A DNA stretch of 64,000 nt from FEN-299 sp963717945 (GTDB lineage Bacteria > Acidobacteriota > Vicinamibacteria > Vicinamibacterales > Fen-181): assembly GCA_963717945.1 (NCBI GenBank), contig CAVQXT010000003.1, positions 310,001 to 374,000 on the forward strand. The letters run 5' to 3'. A program made the position numbers and the translations under genes. The notes beneath the pieces were generated by a model. That model saw only the letters and a program-made list of their open reading frames with translations. It was not told the DNA's origin and did not search any database. Of the stretch, positions 10,500 through 18,533 are shown piece after piece; the stretch's first letter is position 1; every line of letters begins with the position of its first letter.

Positions 10500-10925
10500 T
10501 CACGACACTTTCCGATCGAGCACGCGTTCGACAATGGCCTCGCCGAGAGCATCGGCCTCCTTTTCGAGCTGCGCCCGCGCCGCGCCGGCCTCGGCCTTCA
10601 GCCGCGCGCTCGCCTCGGCCACGCGGGCGTCCACTTCGCGGTGCGTCTCGGCCATCAGCGCGGCTCTCTTCTCGCCGGCCTGGCGGCGGTTCTCGTCCAT
10701 CTCCCGGTAGATCTCGGCCTGCGCGGCCTTCGTGCGCCGCTCGAATTCGGCCGCGGCCTCGCGGGCTTTCGCCGCGGAGGCCTGGGCCAGGTCCCGGGCG
10801 GAGCGGATCGCCGCCTCCCGCTCGCGCATCACGCGTCCGAGCGGACGGAAGAGCCCGCGGTCGAGCACGAGGGCCACGAGCAGGACGATGAGGATGACCC
10901 AGAAGACGGCGAGACCCGGGAGCAC
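10500..10925 (-). CDS. atpF': ATP synthase F0 subunit b' (second b-type subunit)
   Basis: Second peripheral-stalk subunit of the b/b' heterodimer, 141 residues. One N-terminal membrane helix (FWVILIVLLVALVLDRGLF) is followed by RPLGRVMREREAAI and a long coiled coil. GTG at 10925 is preceded by GGAGGT about 8 bp upstream, a good ribosome binding site. It is the first gene of the ATP synthase cluster here; no a (atpB) or c (atpE) gene lies upstream, so the integral F0 genes must be encoded elsewhere. Confidence 0.93.
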   Translation of the reverse strand: MLPGLAVFWVILIVLLVALVLDRGLFRPLGRVMREREAAIRSARDLAQASAAKAREAAAEFERRTKAAQAEIYREMDENRRQAGEKRAALMAETHREVDARVAEASARLKAEAGAARAQLEKEADALGEAIVERVLDRKVS

Positions 10926-11053
10926 CTGCGAGCACCTCCAACCCGCGCACGGCCTCCGGGGCCGCGCGCCGGGACGACCAGCATCCTGCCAGGGGCATCG
11001 AACAGATAAACATCAATTTATACCACGGGATCCGAGCGGAATGGAACAGCCGT

Positions 11054-12088
11054 CTACCGGAGCTCGATGGCCGCGCCCGAGGGCCCGCGCACCGTGCCGA
11101 CGCGCGCGGCCGCAACGCCGGCCGCCGCGAAGGCCGACACCGCCGCGGCCGACGCCGCCGGGTCGACGGCGGCCAGGAGGCCGCCCGAGGTCTGCGGATC
11201 GAACAGCAGCGCGAGGACGGCGGGGTCCACGCCGGCCAGGCCGCGGACCCCCGGCGCGAAGTACTCTTCGTTGGTCTTCATCCCGCCCGAGCGGTTGCCG
11301 GCGAGCGCGAGGGCCCCCGGGATGATCGGCACGGCGGCGACGTCGAGGGCCAGCGTGACGCCGCTCCCCTGGGCCATCTCGGTGGCGTGCCCGAGCAGGC
11401 CGAACCCGGTGACGTCCGTGCAGGCGTGCACGCTGCCGGCGGGCAGCGTCAGAAGGGCCTCGGCCGCCGCGCGGTTCAGCCGGAGCATCACCTCGATGGC
11501 GGCGTCCGCCGTCTCGCGGTCGGCGCGTTCGAACTTGATCGCCGTGGCCACGACGCCGGTGCCGATCGGCTTGGTCAGGAAGAGCGCGTCGCCCGGCCGC
11601 GCGCCCGCGTTCCTCCACACGGCGCCGGGCGGCACGACACCGGTGATGGCGTAGCCGAACTTGATCTCGGGGTCCTGGACGGTGTGCCCGCCGAGCAGCG
11701 CGACGCCGGCCTCGCGGAGCTTGTGCAGGCCGCCGAGGAAGATCTCCCGGATCGTCGCCTCGTCCACCCCGTCTTTCGGGAAGCCGGCGACGGCGAGGGC
11801 GGTCAGCGGCCGGCCGCCCATCGCGTAGACGTCGCTCAGCGCGTTGGCGGCCGCGATGGCGCCGTAGGTGGCGGGGTCGTCGACGACCGGGGTGAAGAAG
11901 TCGACGGTCTGGACCAGCGCCGACGCGTCGTCCCACCGGTACACACCCGCGTCGTCCGCCGTCCTGAAGTCCACCAGGATACGGTCGTCCTGCTGCGCCG
12001 GAATGTGGCCCAGGACCTGGGCCAGCTCGCCCGCGGCGAGTTTGCTCGCTCAACCCGAGCAGCTGGTCATCTGGGTCAGACGCTTCAT
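11054..12088 (-). CDS. selD: Selenide, water dikinase SelD, itself a selenoprotein (UGA = Sec13)
   Basis: Makes selenophosphate from selenide and ATP, the selenium donor for selenocysteine. Reading from ATG at 12088 (Shine-Dalgarno-like GGAGAGG just upstream) gives MKRLTQMTSCSG, then UGA at 12050-12052, then ASKLAAGELAQVL and the ordinary SelD sequence (FRTADDAGVYRWDDASALV, ALSDVYAMGGRPLTALAVAG, GGHTVQDPEIKFGYAITG) to a TAG at 11054. The UGA lies where the catalytic Cys/Sec of SelD sits, ahead of the conserved Lys. With the UGA read through, the protein is 344 residues, the normal family length; conventional calling would start at an internal codon and lose the active site. Possible SECIS hairpins lie directly downstream. 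Confidence 0.9.
12007..12040 (-). promoter_or_regulatory. Candidate bacterial SECIS hairpins of selD
   Basis: Downstream of the Sec UGA the minus strand can form CTCGCC-GCG-GGCGAG (12040-12026; loop begins 16 nt after UGA) and GGCCCAG-GTC-CTGGGCC (12023-12007; loop begins 34 nt after UGA). Both stems are perfect and have small G-containing loops, as bacterial SelB-binding elements do. Which one, if either, binds SelB cannot be told from sequence. Confidence 0.55.
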
Positions 12089-12095
12089 GATCCTC

Positions 12096-12199
12096 TCCGG
12101 CTCACGGCTTACGGCTTACGGCTCAGGGCTCAAGGCTCAGGGCTCAAGCCTGGAGGCTCAAGGCTCAAGGCTCAAGGCTCAAGGCTCAGGGCTCAGGGC
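12096..12199. repeat. Heptad-repeat array (GGCTCAA/GGCTTAC type, about 15 units)
   Basis: A near-continuous run of 7-bp units: GGCTCAC, GGCTTAC, GGCTTAC, GGCTCAG, GGCTCAA, GGCTCAG, GGCTCAA, GCCTGGA, GGCTCAA (four times), GGCTCAG (twice), GGCTGCG. It lies directly upstream of selD, whose start is at 12088. No inverted right arm is seen. Confidence 0.85.
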
Positions 12200-12264
12200 T
12201 GCGAGCGATCGGACGTTGGCTGCCGGCGTTCGGCCGCGCCCGCCGCCCGCGCGAATGAACTTAT

Positions 12265-12310
12265 GGTCATCATAATGACCGCTTGGTCATTCAGATGACT
12301 CTTTGGTCGT
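12265..12310. promoter_or_regulatory. Tandem GGTCAT palindromes (possible operators)
   Basis: GGTCAT-N4-ATGACC at 12265-12280, GGTCAT-N4-ATGACT at 12285-12300 and a half site GGTCGT at 12305-12310. The sites repeat at exactly 20 bp, two helical turns. They lie in the parB to selD gap, about 180 bp upstream of selD, in locally AT-richer DNA. A dimeric regulator binding selD's promoter region is one reading; the binding protein is unknown. Confidence 0.45.
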
Positions 12311-12330
12311 CGGCCTCGATCCTTCATCGT

Positions 12331-12450
12331 GAGGTCCGATTCCTCTGCGTGAGTTCCGATCCCTCTGCGTCAGCTCCGATCCCTCACCGTCAGTTCCGAT
12401 TCCTCTGCGTGAGTTCCGATCCCTCACCGTGAGCTCCGATTCCTCTGCGT
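12331..12450. repeat. Six-copy 20-bp tandem repeat
   Basis: Six head-to-tail 20-bp units with consensus SAGYTCCGATYCCTCWSCGT and no spacers, each differing from its neighbours at only a few positions. It lies 47 bp downstream of the parB stop. The array is iteron-like in form; no homologous copy was noticed elsewhere in the window. Confidence 0.9.
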
Positions 12451-12490
12451 CCCGCCTTCGCCGCTGACGCGGCTTCGGCGAGGCAGGCAG
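12451..12490. repeat. REP-like palindrome (CCTTCGCC / GGCGAGG)
   Basis: CCGCCTTCGCCGCTGACGC followed by GGCTTCGGCGAGGCAGGCAG can form an imperfect stem just downstream of parB. A related palindrome, with GCCTCGCCG and GCGAAGGCGGG, occurs at 45911-45955, which points to a dispersed family. Confidence 0.5.
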
Positions 12491-12496
12491 TGCCGA

Positions 12497-13351
12497 TTAC
12501 CTCCGGTTCAGCGCCTCGTAGAGCCGCTGCAGCTCGTCCTCCGACGCGAAGTCGATCTCGATCCGTCCGCCCTTGCGGGCGCGGACGATGCGGACGGGCG
12601 CGCCGAGGGCCAGCTTGAGCTCCTGCTCGGCGGCGCGGGTGTGGACGTCGGCGATCTTCGCGGCCTTCGCCTTCGGCGGCGCCAGCAGGCGTTTGACGAG
12701 CGCCTCGGTGTAGCGGACCGACAGTTGCCGGGCCACGACGGTGGCGGCGGCCTTGGCGATGGCCGTTTCCGAGTCGAGGCCGAGCAGCGCGCGGGCGTGG
12801 CCCATCGAGATGGCGCCCGAGGCGACCTGCTCGCGGACGGCGAGCGGCAGACGGAGCAGCCGCAGCGTGTTGGCGATCGACGACCGGTCCTTCCCCATCG
12901 CCTCGGCGACCTGCTCCTGCGTGCAGTTGAAGTCGTCGATCATCTGGCGGTAGCCGAGCGCCTCCTGGATCGGGTTGAGATCCTTGCGGTGGAGGTTTTC
13001 GATGAGCGCGAGGCGCAGGGGCATCGCGTCCTGTCCCGGCTCGATGTCCCTGACGATGACCGGGACTTTGAGGAGGCCGGCGTGCTGGGCGGCCCGCCAT
13101 CGCCGTTCGCCGGCGATGATCTGGAAACCGGTCCCGTCGCGCCGGACGAGGATCGGCTGGATGATGCCGTTGGCGCGAATCGATCGCGCGAGGTCCTCGA
13201 TGTCGGCCTGCTCGACGTGGTCGCGCGGCTGGAACCGGTTGGGAGACAGCCGGTCGACGTCCACCTCGAGCACGGCGGTGCGCGGCTCGGGAGGGACGTC
13301 GGGGATGAGGGCGCTCAATCCTTTGCCGAGCGCGGGGCGCTTGTCTGCCAT
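12497..13351 (-). CDS. parB: Chromosome partitioning protein ParB
   Basis: CTP-dependent DNA clamp that loads at parS and spreads to organise the origin region. It has 284 residues: N-terminal ALGKGLSALI (ParA-interacting tail), the CTPase motifs with IIAGERRWRA and LIENLHRKDLNP, a helix-turn-helix (TQEQVAEAMGKDRSSIANTL) and a C-terminal dimerisation region ending DELQRLYEALNRR. It is 21 bp downstream of parA. Two parS sites lie about 1 kb away between parA and rsmG. Confidence 0.97.
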   Translation of the reverse strand: MADKRPALGKGLSALIPDVPPEPRTAVLEVDVDRLSPNRFQPRDHVEQADIEDLARSIRANGIIQPILVRRDGTGFQIIAGERRWRAAQHAGLLKVPVIVRDIEPGQDAMPLRLALIENLHRKDLNPIQEALGYRQMIDDFNCTQEQVAEAMGKDRSSIANTLRLLRLPLAVREQVASGAISMGHARALLGLDSETAIAKAAATVVARQLSVRYTEALVKRLLAPPKAKAAKIADVHTRAAEQELKLALGAPVRIVRARKGGRIEIDFASEDELQRLYEALNRR

Positions 13352-13372
13352 GGGTGCTCTCGTTTCAACTTC

Positions 13373-14185
13373 TTACACGGTCGGTCCGGGCGCCGGCGTG
13401 GAATTTTTGCGCGCGTGGCGCTCGAGGAACTCGCGGGCGAGCGCCAGGTACGCCTCCGACCCTCGTGACTTGACGTCGTAGAGCACGACCGGAATTCCGT
13501 GGCTCGGGGCCTCGCCGAGCCGGATGTTGCGCGGGATGACGGTGTCGAACGTCTTTTCCTTGAAGAACTCTCGCACATCGCGTGCCACCTGCTGCCCCAG
13601 GTTCGTGCGCTCGTCGACCATGGTGAGCAGCACGCCTTCGATGTCGAGCGACGGGTTGAGCGCGGCGCGGACACGGCGCATGGTGGCGACGAGATCGGCG
13701 AGGCCCTCGAGCGCGAAGTACTCGCAGTGGAGCGGGATCAGCACCGAGTCGGCGGCGACCAGCGCGTTGAGCGTCAGCAGGCCGAGCGAGGGCGGGCAGT
13801 CGATGAAGATGTAGTCGAAGCGGTCGGCGAGGGGCCGGACGAGCCGGCGGAGCCGCTGTTCCCGGGCCAGCAGGCCGACCATTTCGATTTCGGCGCCCGT
13901 CAGATTCCGGTCCGAGGGGATGACGAAGAGGCCGTCGATCGCCGCGGGCCGGATGAGCGGAGACAGGTCGACGTCGAGGTCGGGAGCGGTGAGGGCGAGG
14001 TAGATCGACTGATCGCGCGACACCTGGCCGCGCATCCCGACGCCGCTCGTCAGGTTGGCTTGCGGGTCGACATCGACGAGCAGCACGCGGCGCCCGGCCA
14101 GGGCGAGCGCGGCGGCGAGGTTGATCGCCGTGGTGGTCTTGCCGACCCCGCCCTTCTGGTTGGCTACAGCGATTATCCTGCCCAT
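13373..14185 (-). CDS. parA: Chromosome partitioning ATPase ParA/Soj
   Basis: ParA-type Walker ATPase, 270 residues, working with ParB-parS in origin segregation and often in DnaA control. The deviant Walker A KGGVGKTT, LLVDVDPQANLT and IFIDCPPSLGLLTLNAL are visible. ATG at 14185 (MGRIIAVANQ) is preferred over an in-frame TTG nine bases upstream. The protein ends in a basic tail. The order parA-parB next to rsmG-mnmG is the usual origin-proximal arrangement. Confidence 0.97.
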   Translation of the reverse strand: MGRIIAVANQKGGVGKTTTAINLAAALALAGRRVLLVDVDPQANLTSGVGMRGQVSRDQSIYLALTAPDLDVDLSPLIRPAAIDGLFVIPSDRNLTGAEIEMVGLLAREQRLRRLVRPLADRFDYIFIDCPPSLGLLTLNALVAADSVLIPLHCEYFALEGLADLVATMRRVRAALNPSLDIEGVLLTMVDERTNLGQQVARDVREFFKEKTFDTVIPRNIRLGEAPSHGIPVVLYDVKSRGSEAYLALAREFLERHARKNSTPAPGPTV

Positions 14186-14351
14186 TTTCAGCAACTTACA
14201 AGGTTTGTCCGCACGGTTTTGCCGTGAGGGGCCGCCGTGGCGCTGGGGGCGTCCAAGTGACGCCGGGCTGGCGCCGAGGATGGGTCATTATTTCAGGCCG
14301 GAGTCGGTATTGCGAGCAAAATCGGCGAGCACGAGCCGCGCGGCGAGAGGT

Positions 14352-14367
14352 TGTTCCACGTGAAACG
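14352..14367 (+). promoter_or_regulatory. parS site 1
   Basis: TGTTCCACGTGAAACG differs from the canonical parS TGTTTCACGTGAAACA at two positions. It lies between parA and rsmG and is the exact reverse complement of site 2. Confidence 0.93.
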
Positions 14368-14387
14368 TCGGGCGGCCACGCGCTCGA

Positions 14388-14403
14388 CGTTTCACGTGGA
14401 ACA
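14388..14403 (-). promoter_or_regulatory. parS site 2
   Basis: CGTTTCACGTGGAACA, the reverse complement of parS site 1, separated from it by 20 bp. It abuts the rsmG stop codon (14404-14406). Confidence 0.93.
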
Positions 14404-15081
14404 TCAAGCATTGGCGGGAGCGAGCGAGCCGACTTCCCTCTTCTTCAAGATCAGCAGGCGGCTCTGCAGCGATTCCACCAGGTTGTAGGTCGCCTGCGGC
14501 ACGAGCAGCGGCGAAAGCGTGGCCGGCGGTTCGACGGCGGACGGCCCGCGAAACAGCAGGAACTCCCCTCCCGGCTTCAAGAAGGCCTGCAGGCCGAGCA
14601 GGATCTTCGGTTCCACCCTGACGGCGCGCAGCGTGACGACATCGAACGCTTCGTGAAACTCCGGGCGGCTCAACAGCAGTTCGTACCGCGCCGTCTCCAC
14701 CCGAATGTCGATTTCCAGCTGCCGCCCGGCTTCGCGCAGGAACGCGCACTTGCGCGTTTTGGCCTCCACCAGCGTGAACGAAACATCCGGCCTCGCCAGC
14801 TTCATCGGGATGGCTGGAGACCCGCCACCCGAACCGATGTCGATGGCCCCCACCGCGCCCGCTCTGAGGTGCCGAACGGCCACGAGTGGCTCGACCAGCA
14901 GCCGGTCGACCGCCTTGTCGGTGTCGCGCACCAGGTCCAGCGCCGTCAGGTTGATCTTCGCGTTCCAGGCCGCCAGCAGCCGGAAATACGCCTCGAGCCT
15001 GTCCAAAAGGTCTTCGGACACCTGCACGTCGGCTCGCTTGGCCCTCCGCCGAACGCGATCGATGAACTCCCGGCTGGTCAT
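14404..15081 (-). CDS. rsmG: 16S rRNA (guanine527-N7)-methyltransferase RsmG
   Basis: SAM-dependent methyltransferase for G527 of 16S rRNA, 225 residues from ATG at 15081. The family hallmarks are NAKINLTALDLVRDTDKAVD near residue 40-60, the SAM motif AIDIGSGGGSPAIPMKLARP and LVEAKTRKCAFLREA. The open frame extends upstream through non-conserved, Arg-rich sequence, so the first conserved Met is chosen. It sits between mnmG and parA, as in many origin regions. Confidence 0.95.
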   Translation of the reverse strand: MTSREFIDRVRRRAKRADVQVSEDLLDRLEAYFRLLAAWNAKINLTALDLVRDTDKAVDRLLVEPLVAVRHLRAGAVGAIDIGSGGGSPAIPMKLARPDVSFTLVEAKTRKCAFLREAGRQLEIDIRVETARYELLLSRPEFHEAFDVVTLRAVRVEPKILLGLQAFLKPGGEFLLFRGPSAVEPPATLSPLLVPQATYNLVESLQSRLLILKKREVGSLAPANA

Positions 15082-15178
15082 AACATGCTCACGCGGGCAC
15101 TCGCACTCCGCACCGCCACCAGACTCCCCCCACACCCTATCGGCCCGACATCCCCGCAACCTTCGCCCCCCAAGGCCG

Positions 15179-17071
15179 TCACATCCGAGAGTCGTCCGTC
15201 TCCGGTGAACCGCGACTTCGACGCCACCGCTCGAGATGGAATCCAATCACCGCCACGGCCGCCGGCGTGACTCCTGGGATGCGCCCCGCCTGGCCGAGCG
15301 TCTCCGGCCTCACCAACGACAGCCTCTCGATCGCCTCCCGCGTCAGCCCGGGAAGTCCGTCATAATCGAACCCGTCTGGGATCGCTCGGCGCTCCTCCCG
15401 CCGAGTCCGGGCCACGGCGGCGCGCTCTCGCTCAATGTAGCCCGCATATTTCACGTCGGATTCGACCGACGCCCGGTCGGTGTCTTCCCCGCCCGGGCTC
15501 GTCTCGAACTCCACCTGCCCGGCTTTCACCAGGTCCGCCAGCCGGACCTCGGGTTGGCGAAGCAGTTGCTCGGCCGATACCCGACCGCCGGACCCCGTCG
15601 GCTGCACCAGCGAGGTGGCCAGCATGCGCCGATTTCGCTCGAACCGCTTCCGCCGCGACTCGAATCGTTCCCACCGTTCGTCGTCCACAAGACCTGCACG
15701 ACGGCCGCACGGCGTCAGGCGCAGGTCGGCGTTGTCGGTCCGCAACAGCAGCCGCCGCTCCGCCCGCGAAGTGAACATCCGATACGGCTCCAGGCAGCCG
15801 AGCGTCACCAGGTCGTCCACCATCACACCAATGTAAGCCTCGTCGCGCCCCAGCACCAGCGCGGCCCCCCCCTTCACCGCCAGCGCCGCGTTCAGGCCGG
15901 CCAAGAGTCCCTGGCCCGCCGCCTCTTCGTATCCGCTGGTACCATTGATCTGCCCGGCCAGGTAGAGCCGCCGGACGCGCTTGGTTTCGAGCGTGGCCCT
16001 GAGCTGGGTCGGCTGGATGAAGTCGTACTCCACCGCGTAGGCTGGCTTGAGCATCACGGCGTGCTCGAGGCCCGGCAGCGCGTGCACCATCTCGAGTTGC
16101 ACGTCAGCCGGGAGGCTCATCGACAGGCCGTTGACGTAAATGTCATCGACCCCCTCGCCCTCGGGCTCGAGCACCAGGTGATGGCGTTCCCTCTCTGGAA
16201 ACTTCACAACCTTGTCCTCGATAGATGGGCAGTAACGCGGCCCGATTCCGGTGATTTGTCCGTTGTAAAGCGGCGATCTCGCCAGGTTCAGCCGCACCAA
16301 CTCGTGAACCCTCGCGTTGGTGTGGAGCTGATGGCAGGCCACCTGCCGGCGGTCGATTCGCCCGCTCGAGAACGAGAACGGGACAATCGGGTCGTCACCC
16401 TCCTGAACGTGGAAATGCCCGGCTTCGACTCCCCCGTCGAAATCGATCGATCGACGGTCGAGCCGCGGCGGCGTGCCGGTCTTCAGGCGGCCCCGCCGAA
16501 AACCCAGGCTCTCCAACGCCTCGCCGAGCTGCCCGGTCGACGGCTCCCCGATACGACCCGACCGCCACTTCTCGGGGCCCACGTGAATCAAGCCGTTCAT
16601 GAACGTCCCGGCGGTGATGACGAGAGCCCGGCAACCGACTTCCCTGCCGTCTTCCAGCCTGAGCCCGACGACGGTCCCATCGCTCACGACCGGCGCCGCC
16701 GCCACGCCGACTATCCACTCGACCCCGTCCTCGCCGTCCAGCGTGTTCCGCATCCATTCGGTGTACGCGCGCTTGTCAGCCTGCGCCCGCGGCGACCACA
16801 CGGCCGGCCCGCGGCTCCGGTTGAGAACCCGAAACTGAATGCCCGTCGCGTCGATCGCCCGCCCCATCAGGCCGCCGAGCGCGTCGATCTCCCGTACCAG
16901 GTGACCTTTCGCCGTTCCGCCGATCGCCGGGTTGCAGGACATCTGCGCCACCGTCTCCAGCGCCTGCGTGCAGATCCCCACGCGGAGCCCGAGCCTGGCG
17001 CCCGCCCACGCCGCTTCACAGCCGGCATGGCCGGCGCCGACGACGAGGATGTCGAAGCCGTTGGTTATCAC
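15179..17071 (-). CDS. mnmG: tRNA uridine-5-carboxymethylaminomethyl modification enzyme MnmG (GidA)
   Basis: FAD-binding subunit of the MnmEG complex, which modifies U34 of several tRNAs. It has 630 residues (typical). FAD site VVGAGHAGCEAAWAGARL, the MnmG motif QMSCNPAIGGTAKGHLVRE and the C-terminal YAGYIERERAAVARTRREE with LPGLTREAIERL are visible. It is 33 bp downstream of its partner mnmE. Confidence 0.97.
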   Translation of the reverse strand: MITNGFDILVVGAGHAGCEAAWAGARLGLRVGICTQALETVAQMSCNPAIGGTAKGHLVREIDALGGLMGRAIDATGIQFRVLNRSRGPAVWSPRAQADKRAYTEWMRNTLDGEDGVEWIVGVAAAPVVSDGTVVGLRLEDGREVGCRALVITAGTFMNGLIHVGPEKWRSGRIGEPSTGQLGEALESLGFRRGRLKTGTPPRLDRRSIDFDGGVEAGHFHVQEGDDPIVPFSFSSGRIDRRQVACHQLHTNARVHELVRLNLARSPLYNGQITGIGPRYCPSIEDKVVKFPERERHHLVLEPEGEGVDDIYVNGLSMSLPADVQLEMVHALPGLEHAVMLKPAYAVEYDFIQPTQLRATLETKRVRRLYLAGQINGTSGYEEAAGQGLLAGLNAALAVKGGAALVLGRDEAYIGVMVDDLVTLGCLEPYRMFTSRAERRLLLRTDNADLRLTPCGRRAGLVDDERWERFESRRKRFERNRRMLATSLVQPTGSGGRVSAEQLLRQPEVRLADLVKAGQVEFETSPGGEDTDRASVESDVKYAGYIERERAAVARTRREERRAIPDGFDYDGLPGLTREAIERLSLVRPETLGQAGRIPGVTPAAVAVIGFHLERWRRSRGSPETDDSRM

Positions 17072-17104
17072 CGCAGTCAGATGCCCGAAATGTGGATCCC
17101 GGCT

Positions 17105-18502
17105 CTACTTGCCGATACAGAAACGCGAGAAGATCGCTCCGAGCAGGTCGTCCGTTGTCCGCTGCCCGGTAACTTCCTGCAAGAACGCAGAAGCCGCGCA
17201 AATGTCTGACAATATCATTTCTTCTGGCATTTGACCAATATTGTCGGCCGCCACAGATTCCACGCCACTCAGCGCTTCTGCCGCTCGACCTAACAATTCT
17301 ATATGCCTAATATTGCTAATATAAACAGGTTCATTAGGCCCTGTCAGGCCTGAGCTTCTGTCAATCGACAGAATCAACTCGTCAGTCCCCTCGCCGGTTG
17401 CCGCGGAGATCGCCACGACAGCAGCCGCATCGCTCACCAGGCCCTGTTCCGCGATCTCGGGCGGCGTCCACGCCGCCGGCAGATCCGCCTTGTTCGCGAC
17501 CACGATCCGCGCGCCGGCTTCCCCCGCCCCCAGCAGCCGACGGTCGTCGTCGGTCAGGGGCACGGACCGGTCGAGCACGACCAGGACGACGTCGGCCGCC
17601 GCGTGGGCTCGCTCTGCGCGGGCGACGCCCTCGCGTTCCACCGGGTCCGAGGTCGGTCGCACGCCCGCCGTGTCCACCAGCGTGACCCGCGTCGCTCCCA
17701 GCATCACCGCCTCGGTCAGCACGTCTCGCGTCGTCCCCGGCACGGGAGTCACGATCGCCCGGTCGAGGCCAGAAAGCCGGTTGAACAGCGTCGACTTCCC
17801 CACGTTCGGCCGCCCGGCGATCGCCACGACGATCCCCTCGCGCACCAGCCGCCCGCGGCGCGAGTCGGCGAGCAGCGCGTCGATCTGCGCGAGCGCCGCG
17901 CGAATGGCCTCGCGCGTCTCCCCCGGCGAGATGAAGTGATAGCCCTCCTCGCCGAAGTCGGCCGACGCTTCGAGCCTGGTCCTCACGTCGAACAGTTGCC
18001 GCTCGATCTCGCCGATCCGTCCCGCCAGCGCGCCCTGCAGTTGATCGAACGCGACCCTTGCCTGCAGCGGCGTCGTCGCCTCCACGAGGTCGCGCACGGC
18101 CTCGGCCTGCGTGAGATCGAGCCGGCCGTTGAGGAAGGCGCGCAGCGTGAATTCGCCGGGCCCGGCCAGCCGCGCGCCGCCGGCCGCGCAAGCCGCGACG
18201 ACTTCGCCGGCGACCACGGGGCTTCCGTGCAGGCTGAGCTCCACGACGTCTTCGCCGGTGTACGAGGCGGGCGCTTTGAACCACGTGACGACGGCCTGGT
18301 CGACCGCGGCCGGGGCCGCGCCGGCGGCGGCAGCCGTCGCGACGCGCACCAGCGTCGCGTGCCGCGGCTCGAGCGCGGCGGGGGAGTCGAGGAGGCGGGA
18401 CGCGATCTCGACGCTGCGCGGCCCGCTCAGGCGGACCACCGAGAGCCCTCCGCGTCCGGGAGGCGTCGCGAGCGCGACGATCGTGTCGTCGGGGGAGAAC
18501 AT
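17105..18502 (-). CDS. mnmE: tRNA modification GTPase MnmE (TrmE)
   Basis: GTPase partner of MnmG, 465 residues. The N-terminal folate-binding domain (DTIVALATPPGRGGLSVVRL), the G-domain with GRPNVGKSTLFN, VPGTTRD, VDTAG and NKAD, and the C-terminal active-site CIGK are all intact. Unusual: DNA encoding the C-terminal segment PVYISNIRHIELLG through ADNIGQMPEEMILSDIC (about 17196-17345) is strikingly AT-rich with codons such as AAT, ATA and TTA, unlike the rest of the gene, although the protein looks ordinary. Confidence 0.97.
   Translation of the reverse strand: MFSPDDTIVALATPPGRGGLSVVRLSGPRSVEIASRLLDSPAALEPRHATLVRVATAAAAGAAPAAVDQAVVTWFKAPASYTGEDVVELSLHGSPVVAGEVVAACAAGGARLAGPGEFTLRAFLNGRLDLTQAEAVRDLVEATTPLQARVAFDQLQGALAGRIGEIERQLFDVRTRLEASADFGEEGYHFISPGETREAIRAALAQIDALLADSRRGRLVREGIVVAIAGRPNVGKSTLFNRLSGLDRAIVTPVPGTTRDVLTEAVMLGATRVTLVDTAGVRPTSDPVEREGVARAERAHAAADVVLVVLDRSVPLTDDDRRLLGAGEAGARIVVANKADLPAAWTPPEIAEQGLVSDAAAVVAISAATGEGTDELILSIDRSSGLTGPNEPVYISNIRHIELLGRAAEALSGVESVAADNIGQMPEEMILSDICAASAFLQEVTGQRTTDDLLGAIFSRFCIGK
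17196..17345. other. AT-rich patch inside mnmE coding sequence
   Basis: In a strongly GC-biased region this stretch carries runs such as CTAATATTGCTAATATAAAC and an inverted repeat GACAATAT (17209-17216) with ATATTGTC (17237-17244). Amino acids are conserved-looking, so the bias lies in codon choice. It may overlie a promoter for mnmG or another DNA element. Confidence 0.5.
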
Positions 18503-18533
18503 CGCCTGCCGCGCACGGCCTGGCCCCGCGCGC

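Noticed and set aside
11054..11974. selD starting at an internal Met (306 residues)
   Set aside because: This start removes the catalytic Sec and Lys; reading through the UGA from 12088 restores the family N-terminus.
12331..12450. CRISPR array
   Set aside because: Units are contiguous 20-bp repeats with no variable spacers and no cas genes nearby.
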